A stretch of DNA of 64,000 nucleotides. Source: Cryptomeria japonica. Its lineage: Eukaryota; Streptophyta; Pinopsida; Cupressales; Cupressaceae. A program made the position numbers and the translations under genes. Shown in pieces: positions 1-12,024 of this stretch; within the stretch, counting starts at the first letter, position 1, and the number at the start of each line of letters is the position of its first letter. The notes below the pieces were generated by a model. The model searched no databases. It was not told the origin of the DNA and saw nothing but the letters and a program-made list of their open reading frames with translations. The DNA is taken from positions 654,060,920 to 654,124,919 of the forward strand of contig NC_081405.1 in the NCBI RefSeq assembly GCF_030272615.1. The letters are read 5' to 3'.

Positions 1-876
1 GAAGCCATGAGAACTGCAGATTTAATGCGTGCATCAGATTGGGACAATGTTTACAGCACAAAAGATGAAGCCAAGGAAAATGAAAATGAAGGAGAAGGTT
101 CACTAAGTAGTTAACAAATCTCAAAACTTTTAGCTATTGATCTTAAGAGGTATACATCTAGAAATGTCCCCAATCTCTCATACCCAATCAGTATATGTTT
201 TGATACTGATGATGTTCTTGGCGGTGTGAGTTATGATACATATGATTTTTCTTTCCCTACAGTTGATTTGAATAGTGGACAAGATGAAAATGCATATAAG
301 GTTGATAAATGTAATAATGTGGATTCATATGCTGATATGAACTCATAATTTGATATGAATTGTGTGGATCTTGGTGTTAAAGAGAAAGACAAATCTAAGG
401 TATTTTTTCCAGGTTTGCAATTGGTAAATGAACCATTGACAGATGATGATGGATTTTCATGTTTGCAAAGGACTGATATAAGGTGTGATCAACATGCTAG
501 ATTGCAGTCATTTTATGAGGAAATGTTCCTCTCTAGTTTGTAAGCCTGTATTATGGAAGAGTGTTTTCCATTTTTGCAAACTAGCAATCAACATGTGCCT
601 GATGTTCCTAGTGATCAGATGGAGCAGTGTTAGTTTTCTTTTCAGCTAGGAAATAATTGTAAACAATATGACAGTTTTGTGTCATTTGATGGTCAACATT
701 CAGAGGTAGGTTCTATTTTTCAAAGATTGAATGACTACCAACATGCTGATTATCTCCTATGTGATATGATAATGAGAAGTTATCGAGTTTGTGATCAGGC
801 AAATATAAATGAAATTTCCAGCTTACCTAGAGTTCATGGAAATGAGAATCATGTGTTTGATAGGGGTAAGCATTGA
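1..876 (+). pseudogene. Degenerate unrecognised reading frame, 5' end outside the window
   Basis: One reading frame (frame of base 1) can be followed from the window edge to a final stop at 874-876. It is interrupted by stops at about 112, 346, 541 and 631. The translated pieces are acidic and rich in Asp, Asn, Ser and Cys, with no zinc knuckle, protease, RT or integrase motif. Spacing between the stops and steady codon-like composition suggest one decayed protein of about 290 residues or more. It lies just upstream of a hairpin-repeat array, so it may be the last reading frame of an older retroelement whose body lies to the left. I do not recognise the family and give no function. Confidence 0.45.
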
Positions 877-1561
877 TTCAAATTTTGATGGCCCTGGCCA
901 TATGTAAATAAATTTTGTTGTACAGTCGCTTTGCTTACATTTGTGTGGTTTTCAATAAAAATCCTTGTTGTTGGGTCAAAATAAGGAACCCCTGTTTTGG
1001 AGAATGAAGCTCATTGAATAATTTAAAAGAGAAAAAGCAATGCCCTATTTCTGGGTGGTCTGCTCTGCCAAAGATTCTAGATTCTTGCATTGGTCTTGCA
1101 TCAAACCATCCCCAGTCAGAACCACTATTGGGACCTATTAATTTATAAGGGTTTTGGGTTTTTCGCTTTTTCATGAAGACATTTGAAAAATTAAGCCTCT
1201 GTAGCACATTGTTGTAATTCATATTGAACTTAAACCCTTGAACCAAAAAGGTTCAATGTTCAAGGTTCAGTCATTTCTCTTGCTTGTGTCGTGGCTTTGT
1301 ACTATTTTTTATTAGGCAAGTGAGAATGTGTTATGTTTGTTTTGAACCATTTGCAAATCGGTTCAAGGTTCATGGTTCAAAATATCCCTTTCTTTTTATC
1401 CATGGTCTTTGCTCATCGCCTTTTTCCACTTAGGCAGAAGGGTCTATGTGTCATCAAGAGGGGCCCCTTTTTTATGTCTAGGCCTGGGTGGGTTCAGATA
1501 AATTTTCATTTTGCCTAAGTCTTATGTCTTTTCCTATGTATCTGTCAGGCTTCCTAAAGAT
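877..1561. other. Non-coding stretch with short GGTTCA-type direct repeats
   Basis: No supported gene. Around 1230-1275 and 1350-1380 the words GGTTCAAGGTTCA and AAAGGTTCAATGTTCAAGG recur. AATAAAA-type words near 952-960 could be polyadenylation signals of the preceding decayed frame. An open frame on the minus strand at 935-1246 has no recognisable motif and is probably chance. Confidence 0.4.
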
Positions 1562-3060
1562 CGAGCAGGTTCCTACTGATCTCGCGACTATCGCTATACC
1601 CCAGTCCGAAAGTGTTCGATGGTTAACTACTATGACATGGCAACTAAGTGGTGGGACCCATTGGAAAAGGCTAAGGTGAACCTTTTATCCCACATTGGTC
1701 ACAAGGAGGAGCGTTTTAGTATTTTTATGCAAGGCCACATATATCCTAAGTGTCAAAGCTTACAGGCTTTTGGCAAGTGGCCAATCAAGAAAGTGGTGGC
1801 CCCCCCCACGTGCGTGTGCATCTCAAAGTGACTTAATTTTGCAGTGAAAGGAGAAATTAAATAGCGAGCAGGTTGCACAAGATCGGATGGCGGTCACTAT
1901 ACTGCAAGATGAAAGTGCTTGGTTGTTAACAGTCGTGACTTGGCGACTGATGAGCTGGCAGACTAGGTGGCCCTAAGGTAATCACTAAGAAAATCATGAG
2001 GTGCTGAGTGGTGACACACAGCTGGTGAAGTGGAGGTGCCACATGGTGGAGTAGAGGATATAGCTACTTAGAGGGAAGGTAACGGTCGAGCAAGTCAAGG
2101 CCAATCAATAGTGATCAAGATGGATCCAAGGGTTGTCACTGTGTCACGACATGAAAATGCTCACTAGATAAAAGTCATGCCTTAGCGACAAACCACTAGA
2201 GGTGAACCATGGCCGACAGTTAATGTAGGCGGTTCATTCTAGCAGCTAGTGATGGCATCGATGAAATTGGCATTTCAATGAGACACAAAAATGGATAGCC
2301 AAAGAGGAAGTTTGGCCAAAAGGATGAAATGTCGAGCAAGCCAAAGGAGGTGGTGGGTCCAGTGGAGATGACTTGGTGGTCCAGGTGGTCAGATGGCAAA
2401 CTGGAGGTTGACATGTGGAAGGCCTGACTGGATAGGTGGAGTCCAGGTAGATTAGAGAGTGAATCTAGAGATGCCATGCGGTGACCCCGTAGCATAAGCG
2501 AGAGCTATTCAGAGAAGGTAAAGTCTGAGCAGGTTAGGAAAGATCAAAGGCCAGGTGAGATGATCTAATAGTTGTCGCCATGTCGTGATGCGAAAGTGAT
2601 CGCCAAAAATCCCATGCGACTTGGCAACAAAGCACATGTGCTAAATGTGAAGCGGCCCAAGTGTTAAGGGTCGAGCAAGTCCAAAGAAGATCTACTACTA
2701 TTGCTATACCACCATGTGAAAGTGCTTGATCATTATCACATGCGACATAGTGACTGACCAGGTGGTAAGTCCAATGGTGGGTAGGTGGATCCAAAGGCAA
2801 ATCAGGATGTGCCACATGTCAAGCCGGCCAGAAGAGAAAGTGATAGATAAAGTGGCCCAGGTGAGGTAAAAGTTGGGCAAGTCAGGATAGATCAATGGTG
2901 ATCTGAGGAAGATCAATAGTTGTCGCCAAGTCATAACATGGATTTGCTCAGTGGCTAAAGGCCATGACTTGGCGACCAAGCGGTGAGACCCAGTAGCGAA
3001 GAAGAGCAGTCCAAAGGAAATAAAGAAAAGAAGAGCCAAGGAAGAAACAAAGGGTTTCAT
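1562..3060. repeat. Irregular tandem array of diverged hairpin-forming units
   Basis: A core block recurs with starts near 1562, 1868, 2093, 2331, 2527, 2672 and 2875. Each copy opens with GAGCAGGT or GAGCAAGT, passes through a GTTGTCGCCA-type word and ends in a CATGACTTGGCGAC-type word followed by a GGTGG or GGTGAGACCC word. The left and right halves are near inverted repeats. The last copy (about 2933-2990) pairs GTCGCCAAGTCAT with ATGACTTGGCGAC perfectly over 13 bp. Spacing varies from about 145 to 306 bp and the copies are well diverged, so the array is old. It could be U3 or 3' UTR tandem repeats of a degraded gypsy element. Confidence 0.65.
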
Positions 3061-4787
3061 TCTAGAATGAACCAGATGATGCCACATGGCAGAGATGCAT
3101 GACAAATGTCTGCGTGGCAAGATTCAAATATTTAAATATAAATTTAGATTGTGGTAGCAAGTAGAAACTTAAACAACCAACCTACAGAGGGATTGATGAC
3201 TAAAGGACTATTTTTGCCCAATATATAAGTGTTATATATCATTGGAAATCTCTCGATCTAAGGATCTGATTCTTTAGCCAAGTGTAACCCACAAAAAGTA
3301 TTTTGGGGGTAGTAACCTTAGGATCCCAAATTGGATTTCTTCAATTAGAGAGATTGGATGTTCTGCAGGCCAAGTTGTGCGAAATAGTTATTGCCAAAGG
3401 ATAGGGTGGTTGTTGTTGTTAGGGAATGAGATCTGATTCTGCCCTCCCTACCTTCTTATTCGAGTGTCTTCTCATTTTGCAAGGGTTCTAGATTTTTGTG
3501 AGCAAGGCTCCTAAATCTCGGTTTCCAATTCTAAGCTTTTTTGCCAAATTTGTAATACAATGTCCCTTTTCAAGAAATAGAGTATCTTCTTGTTGTAAGT
3601 GTTTTATGTTGCATGTCACATATACATAAGGCATATATATAGTTTATTGGATTGTCTCTAGGATTTCTCTTGTTTTCAATAAATCCAATCTTCAAGGAAG
3701 TTTGGGTTTATCTTCTCAAAGTGGGAGTGTAATGGTTGCTCTTAGGTACTCTTCAAGGAAGGGTTTAAATTCTATGAGCAATCATTTTGGATTCAGGATA
3801 ATGTCTAGATATGTATGATCCTCTATTTGAAGTTTCAAATGTATTAATGTCAGGCATTAATACAGGGATATCTTTATGAATAAATTGGATTTGCAATAGA
3901 GTTTTACATTTATAGTTTGATGTATGAATCCATGCCCTTGGATAAGGCACTGGTCTTGCAGAATCTAGGGATTCTCAGAGATTTTAAATATCAAGTATCC
4001 ATTTGATTTCATGTTTGTAGGTTTAGTTTGTTCCATCTATCTCATGCTCCAATCTTGTTGAGATGTCAATGTAGATCTAGCCCATTTGTAGTAACCTCCT
4101 TATTGTTGAGCCTTGTGAGATTAATCTACTTTTGTTGATGCCATATGTCTCTAACTGGTTATATCTTTGTGCATCAAAGGGTATCCCCCCTAGGTCTTGC
4201 AGAACCTGAAGTGTAGGAGGATCATTAGGATCCTATGTTATGTTGTCCAAGCCCTGAATCTTTTCATTGATTGAGATTGGCTATTTCATAGATAGATTGT
4301 AGGTGAACTTGGGTGTTTTTTCTTAGAAAAACATAACAAAGGAAATGAGAAGGTGACTAAAATCAAGCATGAATTTTAAAAATAATGGATTAGGAAGAGA
4401 GGTCAGAAAGGTGATGAATTTGTCACTACACCGGTAGAATAGGGTAATCCTACACTGGCATGAGATTCTTCATCCAACTAAGGAATAATCCTTAGCGGTA
4501 AGATAACAAATTGAAAACCATGCATTTACCCTTGGCTGATGGTAAGCAGTTATATTTCTTCTTTATCGACAGATATGTGGAGTTTTCCACTTTAGCAGCA
4601 AGCATTTATTGCGGTTGCAAGTCAAAATTTTGATTATAAAGGCATAGTAACCTTTCATTTCAACTCACCAAGCATCCAAACATTCGAAGAGAGCAAAATT
4701 GATCAAAGGAGTTCTAAAGGCGAAGTAGCAAAGATCTTTTTCAGTGCATCCAAGGAATTCACAATTAAGAGGTATCTATCTTTCGCA
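3061..4787. other. Unassigned AT-rich stretch between the hairpin array and the element C pseudogene
   Basis: No supported gene. A TATA-like word (AATATATAAG) lies near 3222, and 3590-3700 is T-rich with transcript-end character, so part may be a decayed LTR of the element owning 1-3060. The phrase GGTCTTGCAGAA occurs twice (about 3952 and 4194). The 5' LTR expected for element C is not visible here, so C is either truncated or begins further left. Confidence 0.35.
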
Positions 4788-7700
4788 ATGGCATCTTCAT
4801 CTTTTGTTCCTGAATTCATAGCAAACCCTACCATTGTGGAAAACATTAAGTGACCTAGACCAGTTTTCAAGATCATTCCCAAGATAGAAAAACAAGATGA
4901 TTCTATTGGTGCATTTTCCGAAATGCTGAAGGGAGTCGCGTTCACTGAAGACCCTAGGGCATACATACATTGCAACATAGAAAGTTTAGGATCTAAAGAT
5001 TTGATGAACATGTATATGAATGAAATTTCTAACAAGGATGAGATAGTGAAACTGGAACATAAGGTAGTTGAGGATTTAGGTTTCATAGACATCCTCCATA
5101 TGCCAGAATTCTCAGATGAAGCTGTCCACTATGTCCTTAGCAGAGTTCACGAAGAATTTATGTGGTTAGACTTGGTATTCAAAATTACCAAGGAAGCTAT
5201 CAAAGTTTTTACTGGTTTACCCTCCACTATTTCTAGATCTGATAAGAAGAAGAAAATCCCTAACAAGGAAGTTATGAGCTTAACCAGAGCTACATATGAC
5301 AACCGATCACTTAGGGTTAATGACATAAAGGATAAAAATGTTAAATTTGCTAGGATGATAATTGGATATAAAGTTGGTCACACAAATAGATTGAATTTTG
5401 TGTAAAGTGCATGCATTCACAGTGCACATGAGATGATTGTAGAGAATGCAAAGATTGATATTTGTGAATGGTTGAAGGATGAATTGATAGAAAATTTGGA
5501 TAAGATAAAAGTTGACAAGAAAGGAACATTCAAATTTGGAAATCTATTGGTATATTTAATGCTTTATTTTTCTAAGGAGATCCCCAACATAGGTCATAAG
5601 GATTTTGCCTATGATATTTTTGTTGGAAAACAAATAAAGAAGGCAATCACCAATATGGGAGCTAACAGTGATGAGTTGGTCAAATATTACTTCAAAAATT
5701 TTCAAACCAGAATGAAACAGAGAGAAAGGATTTCCCAAAGCATTGTAGACAAATATGATAAACAAATATGCTTTGTAGTAAAGAGAGATGAAATCTAGAT
5801 GGAAGCAGTCAAACCCAAAACAATATGGATTAATGAAATGGTATATGAAGTGGACTCTCACATCTTGGAATCATATGCAAAAATACTCCTAGATGCTCCA
5901 CCAGAACCATTGGAGAAAATATTTGGTAGTGCTGAAACAATTGAAATTGATGTAGCCATGATGAAGGAGAGAAAGAAAAGACACAAATTCATGAAAGATG
6001 CTTCTAAAATGGTAAAAGAAGTTACACAAGGGTTGATGGGTCTTGGCGGTATTGCTGCTAAAGTAAAAAGTCAGTCAGAGTAGACACTGATAGCTCATTT
6101 TCCCTGATTGTTACTTCTTCTGAGACAGAAAGTTATAAAGCAGCTGAATTTAAAAGATTTGAAAGGAAGAAAAGAAAACCTTCACTGATACCTGCCCCAT
6201 CTCCAAAGAAGTCAAGGACACAAAGAAAAAAGAAATAGGTTGTAAGAGAGCCCAATGGTCCCAAGAAGAAGGTAACTCCTAAGAATAAATCAGAACCTAT
6301 GGCACCGAAAACTCTTACACCGGAGGAACTGATAAATGAAATCACACAACAAGGTAACCTTAGCAATGTAAATAAACTCTATCATTCTTTCAAGGATGCA
6401 GATAAAAACAATATAGAGGAAAACATTATATTACATCTAGATATCTACAAGAAAGTTCTCATTGAAGTTGTAGATGATCTACCTAATGATTTGTATTTGA
6501 GATTAGAAGCTAAAAGGATGTCAGTTATGGAATTAGATAAGAAATTAAAGGTTGAAGCATTTTTGGCAGTTCACCCTGTTAACTCCAAACATGAGATTGA
6601 TGAATTGATTGCAGAAGCCAACTGGTCAGTTTTTGTAAGTGGTCATCAACAAGTTAGCCTTATGGCAGGCCGAGTTAAGGAAATTGTAGATGAAACAATA
6701 GGCAAGTGGGACATATTCTTTGAGGAAAGAGAAAAGAAAGAAGAAAAGGATAGACAAAAAATGGATAAGTTTTTTACAAAGGTATATCAAAAGGATAAAG
6801 GTAAAGGTAAAATTGGTAGTGTACCTAATATAATGATCAAGGATAACCTTCCTCCACCAGCACAAGACACCCCACCAATAACTAGAGAGGCACCAATACA
6901 AACTGACAGTCAACTAGAAGAGAAGGAGGAGGAAATAACAAGAGATGATACCAATATGGAATCTGAAGTTCTTTTTACCATGAATGTGGACACACAAAAC
7001 CTTCAACATTGTCATGGACAAAGAAACTATAGAGGTAAAACAAACTGATGGTGCAAATATTGAAATATTTGAGTCACCAGTCAACACTATTGACTCTCAG
7101 AACATTGAGATACCAGCACAAGTTGAGAAGCCTGATACCATCCTAGATGCTTCTCAGCTTAACATTGAGAAACCGACAGAGAAAGAACTTGAATAGAGCA
7201 TAGCTGAACTGCTAGTCAACAAGACAGAGAATAAGGAAGACAGTAAGATTAAAAGAAAAATTGAAACACAAAATGAGAAAAAAGAAAAAACAATGAATAA
7301 AGAAGAGGTCAATGATGGAAATAGGAAGAAGTGGTTAAGGCAATTGGACAAGTGTCTGAAGAAAAGAAAGTTATAGCCGAGTCTAGCACTTCCACCATTA
7401 GTTTTAGGCCTACAAATGTGACCGATGTAGTTTTGGATTCAATTAAGAGGACCATAGATTGCAACACCTTAGCATTCAAGGCCATTGATGACACATTACC
7501 TATATTGAAGATGATTGCACTGGCTTGTAAGATAGATCACATTAATGGATCTTTAGGTAAATTGGACAAATTATCCAAATTTATTGCTTCAAATATGTTA
7601 ATTGTAGATAATATTAATGAGGAGACTATTAAGGAAAGGGTGAATAAGGAGAAAAATGAATTCTTTAATAAAACTATCAACGATTGTACTGAGCACATTG

Positions 7701-8170
7701 ATTCCTTATTATCGATACTTAATTCCACCATTCTGGAATATAAATAATTGTATAAGCATGCAAGCCGCACAACCTGACATAAGACATTGAGGAAGAGATA
7801 AAGAAGACACAAAAAGAGATTAATGATATAGTAGACAATATGATAGGCTCTTTGGAACTTACATAAGTTTTTGATCAAGAAATGACAGTTTTTGAGGAAA
7901 AGATTAGAAAATAGAAAAATAAAAAGCAAGGATAAGAATAAAGGCACGTGAACTGAAAAACAAACTTGGTCCTAGATTGGACAACCTTATAAGTCGGCGG
8001 GTTGAGTTGTCCAAAGCAACAATTCAAGGAGAAAGATCACCAGAGCAACAGATGCATTATCTGACTGAAACCATTATCTCTGACAAGACCAAATTCATGA
8101 AGAGTCTTAATCTGATTTTGGCAGATATATTTCAAATTGTACATAACTAGATACAGTCTATGAGGTAGAA
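4788..8170 (+). pseudogene. Orphan retroelement protein of element C, multiply broken
   Basis: An ATG at 4788 opens a frame that continues to 6083 through TGA at 4851, TAA near 5403 and TAG at 5796. A frameshift follows; the homologous-looking frame runs about 6240-7048, then shifts again through 7331-7747 to about 8150. The N-terminal third contains YIHC, YVLSRVHEEFMWLD and KITKEAI, all matched in the element D fragment at 27063-27487. Later parts are Lys/Glu-rich: a basic KKSRTQRKKK stretch near 6210-6235 could be a nuclear localisation signal, and 6700-6800 and 7200-7330 look coiled-coil. There is no zinc knuckle, protease, RT or integrase motif. It sits between an unseen 5' end and a copia-type polypurine tract and LTR, so it is the element's own cargo or a gag substitute. 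Function unknown. Confidence 0.65.
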
Positions 8171-8223
8171 TTTTGAATTCTCTGATTCTTTTTTACATCC
8201 ATTTTCATTGATGTCAAAGGGGG

Positions 8224-8228
8224 AGTAG
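8224..8228. repeat. Left target-site duplication of element B (AGTAG)
   Basis: AGTAG immediately precedes the TGTTGGCATT start of B and recurs at 23799-23803 directly after the B end. This proves insertion of B into the 3' part of element C. Confidence 0.9.
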
Positions 8229-8425
8229 TGTTGGCATTATAATAAGTTTGTTGGTATGATGATATTGAGAAGGTTATTGGAGATTGATGATATAATTGAT
8301 AAAGGATGATTACTGTCTTAATAATATTATTTTGTCATTGATGTCAAGCAATTGAGTTTTTGATTCAGTATGATGTTGCCATATCTTAAAGAGTATGTTT
8401 TGATGAGTATAAAGATGTTGGTAAG
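8229..8425 (+). repeat. Element B 5' LTR, first part
   Basis: Begins TGTTGGCATTATAATAAG, matching the right LTR from 22233. It is cut after GTAAG by insertion of A and continues at 16285. Confidence 0.9.
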
Positions 8426-9716
8426 TGTAAAGTGGAAAAACCAAACCCTAGTTGTTCTCCCCTCCCCAACTCCAAGGAGAGAGAAGGGAGAGTCACTAGG
8501 GTTGATGGTTTTCACTTAGGAGAGACTTTACATTCAAAAGAGGGGTTGAAACCCACAAGATCCAATCCCACGCAATGCAAGATTGGATTCTAGATGAGTT
8601 TCAAGGGTTGTGACATCAAGGATACCCTCTTTTGTAAAGAAATGTCGATAGAATGATTGAACTAGGAATGCATGTAAAGTAGGAAAGATTCATTTATAAA
8701 TAGAGATAGGGATATGGGATGAAGCTGCGGACCTGGAATTAGTAGTAAAATGTCGAGACGGTGCTGTTCTGCAAATTTGAGCGAAAGTTGACGGGACGAT
8801 GGCGCCCGACGTGCACACGGTCCTCCGAAAAATCCACGAAATGAAGGTGGATCTGTTCGTCTCTGCACAAGGATTCCAGATCTTCAATTACAGCCACGTA
8901 CCTACAACCTACACATAGAAAAGAGAGGATGATTGGGGGGTTAGGGATGAGGGGTTTGCCTTTAGGTCAAACCCCGATTTTGGAATTAACCAAGAAATGA
9001 GAATGCTATAAATGTAAATGTTTGTAATGTAAACAAGTACTGATACCTTGTTGTAAGAATGTTTGTATTCTTACATGCGAAGGTGTAATGTATGTAGTAT
9101 GTAATGTGTTGTAAGTGATCTCCTCTTCAATGGTTGAATCCTTGTCTTGAATGCAACACCTAGCCTTGAATGGAGACTTAGAATGCTCAATTGCTTGAAG
9201 AAATGCTTGAATGCTTGAATGTTTGAATAACGCTTTCGCGCCTTGCTCACATATGTCCTCCTCCTTCTCCCCCTTTCTAGGAGAGGAAAAGTAGTTTATA
9301 TACTTGTCAATTAGGGCTGATAGACTGATTTTCCCGACCTTAGGCCGACCAGGAAACATTATTTTCCAATTTGCAAACTTAAAGACCCGAAGCCCCATAA
9401 GAGACCGGGCCCAAAATAGGGCCAGGGACCACGGCGCTGGGCGCCATGGTCCTGGGGGACCAGGGCGCTGGGCACCCTAGTCCTGAAGGACCAGGGCGCT
9501 AGGTGCCCTAGTCCTGAAGGACCAGGGCGCTGAGCGCCATGGTCCCACCTCCCGGGACAGCAAGGTGTAAGGAGGATCGGGCCAGGGTGCTGAGAAATGC
9601 AGTTTTTGATGTCATGAACAAGTTTCGGGGTCTCCATTCAGGTTCTGTGTTGCATCGCCATCGTGAAGACCCAAATGCAGTTGAAATTGCAAGTGTCACA
9701 ATTTTAGGACGCTACA
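8426..9716 (-). repeat. Element A 3' LTR (left copy)
   Basis: 1291 bp, TG...CA. Read on the minus strand it has a TATA box TATATAAAC at 9302-9294. It includes a GC-rich minisatellite at about 9421-9545 (four units) and a hairpin-type GTGCACACGGTCC block near 8793-8823. About 97 percent identical to 15020-16279. Confidence 0.92.
9421..9545. repeat. GC-rich minisatellite in the element A LTR, four units
   Basis: About 30-bp units of the type GGACCAGGGCGCTGGGCGCC followed by ATGGTCCTG. The ends of each unit are near-complementary (GGACC...GGTCC with GGCGC...GCGCC inside), so each can fold into a hairpin. The other LTR has three units at about 16017-16112. The block is far more GC-rich than the rest of the window. 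Confidence 0.85.
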
Positions 9717-9735
9717 TTTAGCCCCCACTTTAGCG
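9717..9735 (-). other. Element A polypurine tract
   Basis: On the minus strand AAAGTGGGGGCTAAA directly precedes the LTR start TGTAGCG. Position and purine run fit the plus-strand primer of reverse transcription. Confidence 0.8.
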
Positions 9736-10467
9736 GGAGTATAAGTGTACGCTCATACTTCCGGTAAAGTACAAGGAAACAACATTGAAAAACTTTCACA
9801 ACATCAAGGAGGCAAGATACACCAAGCCCCCAGTGGACTAAGGATCTTACAACTTCGATTGACAAAGTAAAAGGGAAGATCACGAGGGAGAACCATGACT
9901 ATCTGTAGTAAGGTTCTCTCACTATGAGTCATGCAAGAAAGATATCCAAAATTTTCAAGGCAAAGTTAAATTTGTAAAGAAATTTTCAAGTATCTTGGAA
10001 AGATATGAACGGGATGTATGCCCCCCTACGTTAAAGCAATCGCACACGCCTCACCGGGGGTGATTTCTTTAAGGTAGTGATACATATAAGAATGAGAAGG
10101 GAAAGGAGCACGTTATCACAAGGATTTAGCCCCCAAGTGTGAGATAAGCCCAAGGATAATAGACACAAAACACAAAGCACAAGGTGACTTCGCTTTCCTC
10201 AGGGTCAATATGTTGTATGATAATTCATGTATATCATATGTATGTATGCATAATTTTTCTTCATTCCCTAATCAAGGAAGGTCACCTAGAAGAAGGGAAC
10301 ACATGTGTTTTTTGAGTCAACATGAGAGAGACCAAAAGAGATCTCAATGCTTTGCATTGTCCTCAAGTAGACAACACTAAGGACAACAAATAGAAGAATG
10401 AGAATAACACATAGAAGAAGTAACAAAAGATCAAGAGAGGAGGAGAGAATCTGCTATGCTAATGAAA
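9736..10467 (-). other. Element A 3' untranslated region
   Basis: No gene seen on either strand. The stretch lies between the end of the protease-like frame and the polypurine tract, where pol would be expected in an autonomous relative; no RT or integrase words are recognisable. Runs such as AGCCCCCA and AGCCCCCAAG recur. Confidence 0.6.
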
Positions 10468-12024
10468 CTAGTCTAGCACGTCATCTACCCCCCGATCTTG
10501 CTGATCAATATTTCGGGAAGGTAGGAAACACGCTAGAGGAGGAACATCCAACACAACAGATGGAGCTATCACAAGATCCAAACAAGGGCTATGTTCATGT
10601 TCCGAGCCACGTTGTTCTTGTCTAGGAGCTAGGATAAGTGCTTTAGAAAATTCGTTAGATAAATGGTTATCAACATCAACATATTCATATTCACTATCAG
10701 AATGAATAGGAGTAATATTTTCATCATGAATAACATTTTCATCTATATCATCATCAAGATCTATAAAAATAGGATCTTTGACTCGCACAGGATCAAGACC
10801 ATCATACATCTTATGTTTAGGAGATTTTGGCTCAATTTTCGGCTGAGGAGAAAATGGAATAATACTGGCTGAAGGTGTTTTTGGGGATTGCAAAGTTTGA
10901 GAAGCAGCTGCCTGAGCTCTAAGACGACGCTTTCATCGGCGTTCACGTGCAGAATGATTTTGTCTAGTCTTAGTAGGAAGTTGAGAAGATTGAGGAGGAG
11001 GAATGTTCTCATCCTTTTCACTTGGGTGTTTAGGTTGTGGTCTCTTAGGTTGAATAATAGGAGAAGAGGAAGGTCTCTTCTCTCCATAAGAGGAAGGAGG
11101 AGGAACTGCTCCATATAAGGGAGGAATATTTGGTTTAGGAAGGAGACCAAGCCCATCATGACAAGGAGGTATAGGTCTACTTTTGGGAAGTTTATTAGAT
11201 ATAGGCATAGTCACATCCATAGGGATGGGTTGGGAATCTTCTTGAGGAAAGACATTAGTTTTATCTTTCAAAGGAAGAACTTCCTTCTCAAGAACGATAG
11301 GAATGTCAAGTTTGGGTGTTCTAGGTTCACTTAGAGATAGGATCATATCTTTTTTCCACTTTTGATAAGATTTGAAAATATGATCACTTCGCGATGGAAG
11401 AGATTGGAATTGTTTAGGCCAAAAGTAATCAATAGGAATGCTAGAAGTTCTTTCAGCTGGTTTAAAGAGACTATGATTGATAGTAACAACTTCACCATTA
11501 TGGGGAAATTTCAAACACTTGTGGATAGGAGAAGCAATAGCTTTCATGGAAGATAGCCAAGGATAGCCTAGCTTCACACGAAATTGTTCGGATGATGGAA
11601 TAATAGCAAAGTCCACATCAAGGGATTTGTTATGGACCTCAATAGGTAATGTAATAGAACCAATTGCAGGAGAAGAAAATGCATCAAATAGTTTCACAAC
11701 CACATTTGTTTCGTCATAGATCACTTGATTCAATTGCAAAGTAAAAAGAAATTCTTTAGTAATGACATTAACCATGCAAGAAGGATCAATAAGCACTCCA
11801 CGGCAAGGTGTATTCTTGACTTTTGCAACTATATATAAAGGACCATCAGGTGCCCTGATAGTTTCACTGGAATCAAATGTGATGGAAGGTTCTTTAGGGA
11901 TTTTCTGCTATTCCACAAAGTTAATCACATTCGGAGTCATAGACACAAGATCATCAGGTGAGACAGAGGAATCAGTAGTATCAATCGCATTAGAGGTATG
12001 AGAAGGCAATGGATCAGTAAAAAT
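10468..12024 (-). pseudogene. Element A protease-like region and proline-rich tail
   Basis: This continues the gag frame after the stop at 12025-12027. Two more stops occur, one near 11909 (GAA TAG CAG) and one near 10933 (CGA TGA AAG), each one C:G-to-T:A change from sense. A retropepsin-like block near 11810-11540 contains VLIDPSCMVNVI followed by a VKLFDAFSS and LGYPWL pattern, matching the gypsy protease layout seen in element E. The usual catalytic Asp-Thr/Ser-Gly position reads Asp-Pro-Ser, so proteolytic activity is doubtful. A proline/lysine-rich linker (about 11250-10930) and an acidic tail follow. The frame ends without any RT domain. Confidence 0.75.

Noticed and set aside
2220-3120. 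Overlapping minus-strand open frames rich in His, Ser and Trp
   Set aside because: They follow the hairpin repeat units and have repeat-driven composition, not a protein family signature.
3590-4700. 5' LTR of element C
   Set aside because: I compared it with the C 3' LTR (23946-24835) by eye and saw no matching blocks.
10663-11118. Arg/Ile-rich open frames on the plus strand
   Set aside because: They are the reverse of the element A gag-protease frame with composition explained by it; no motif.
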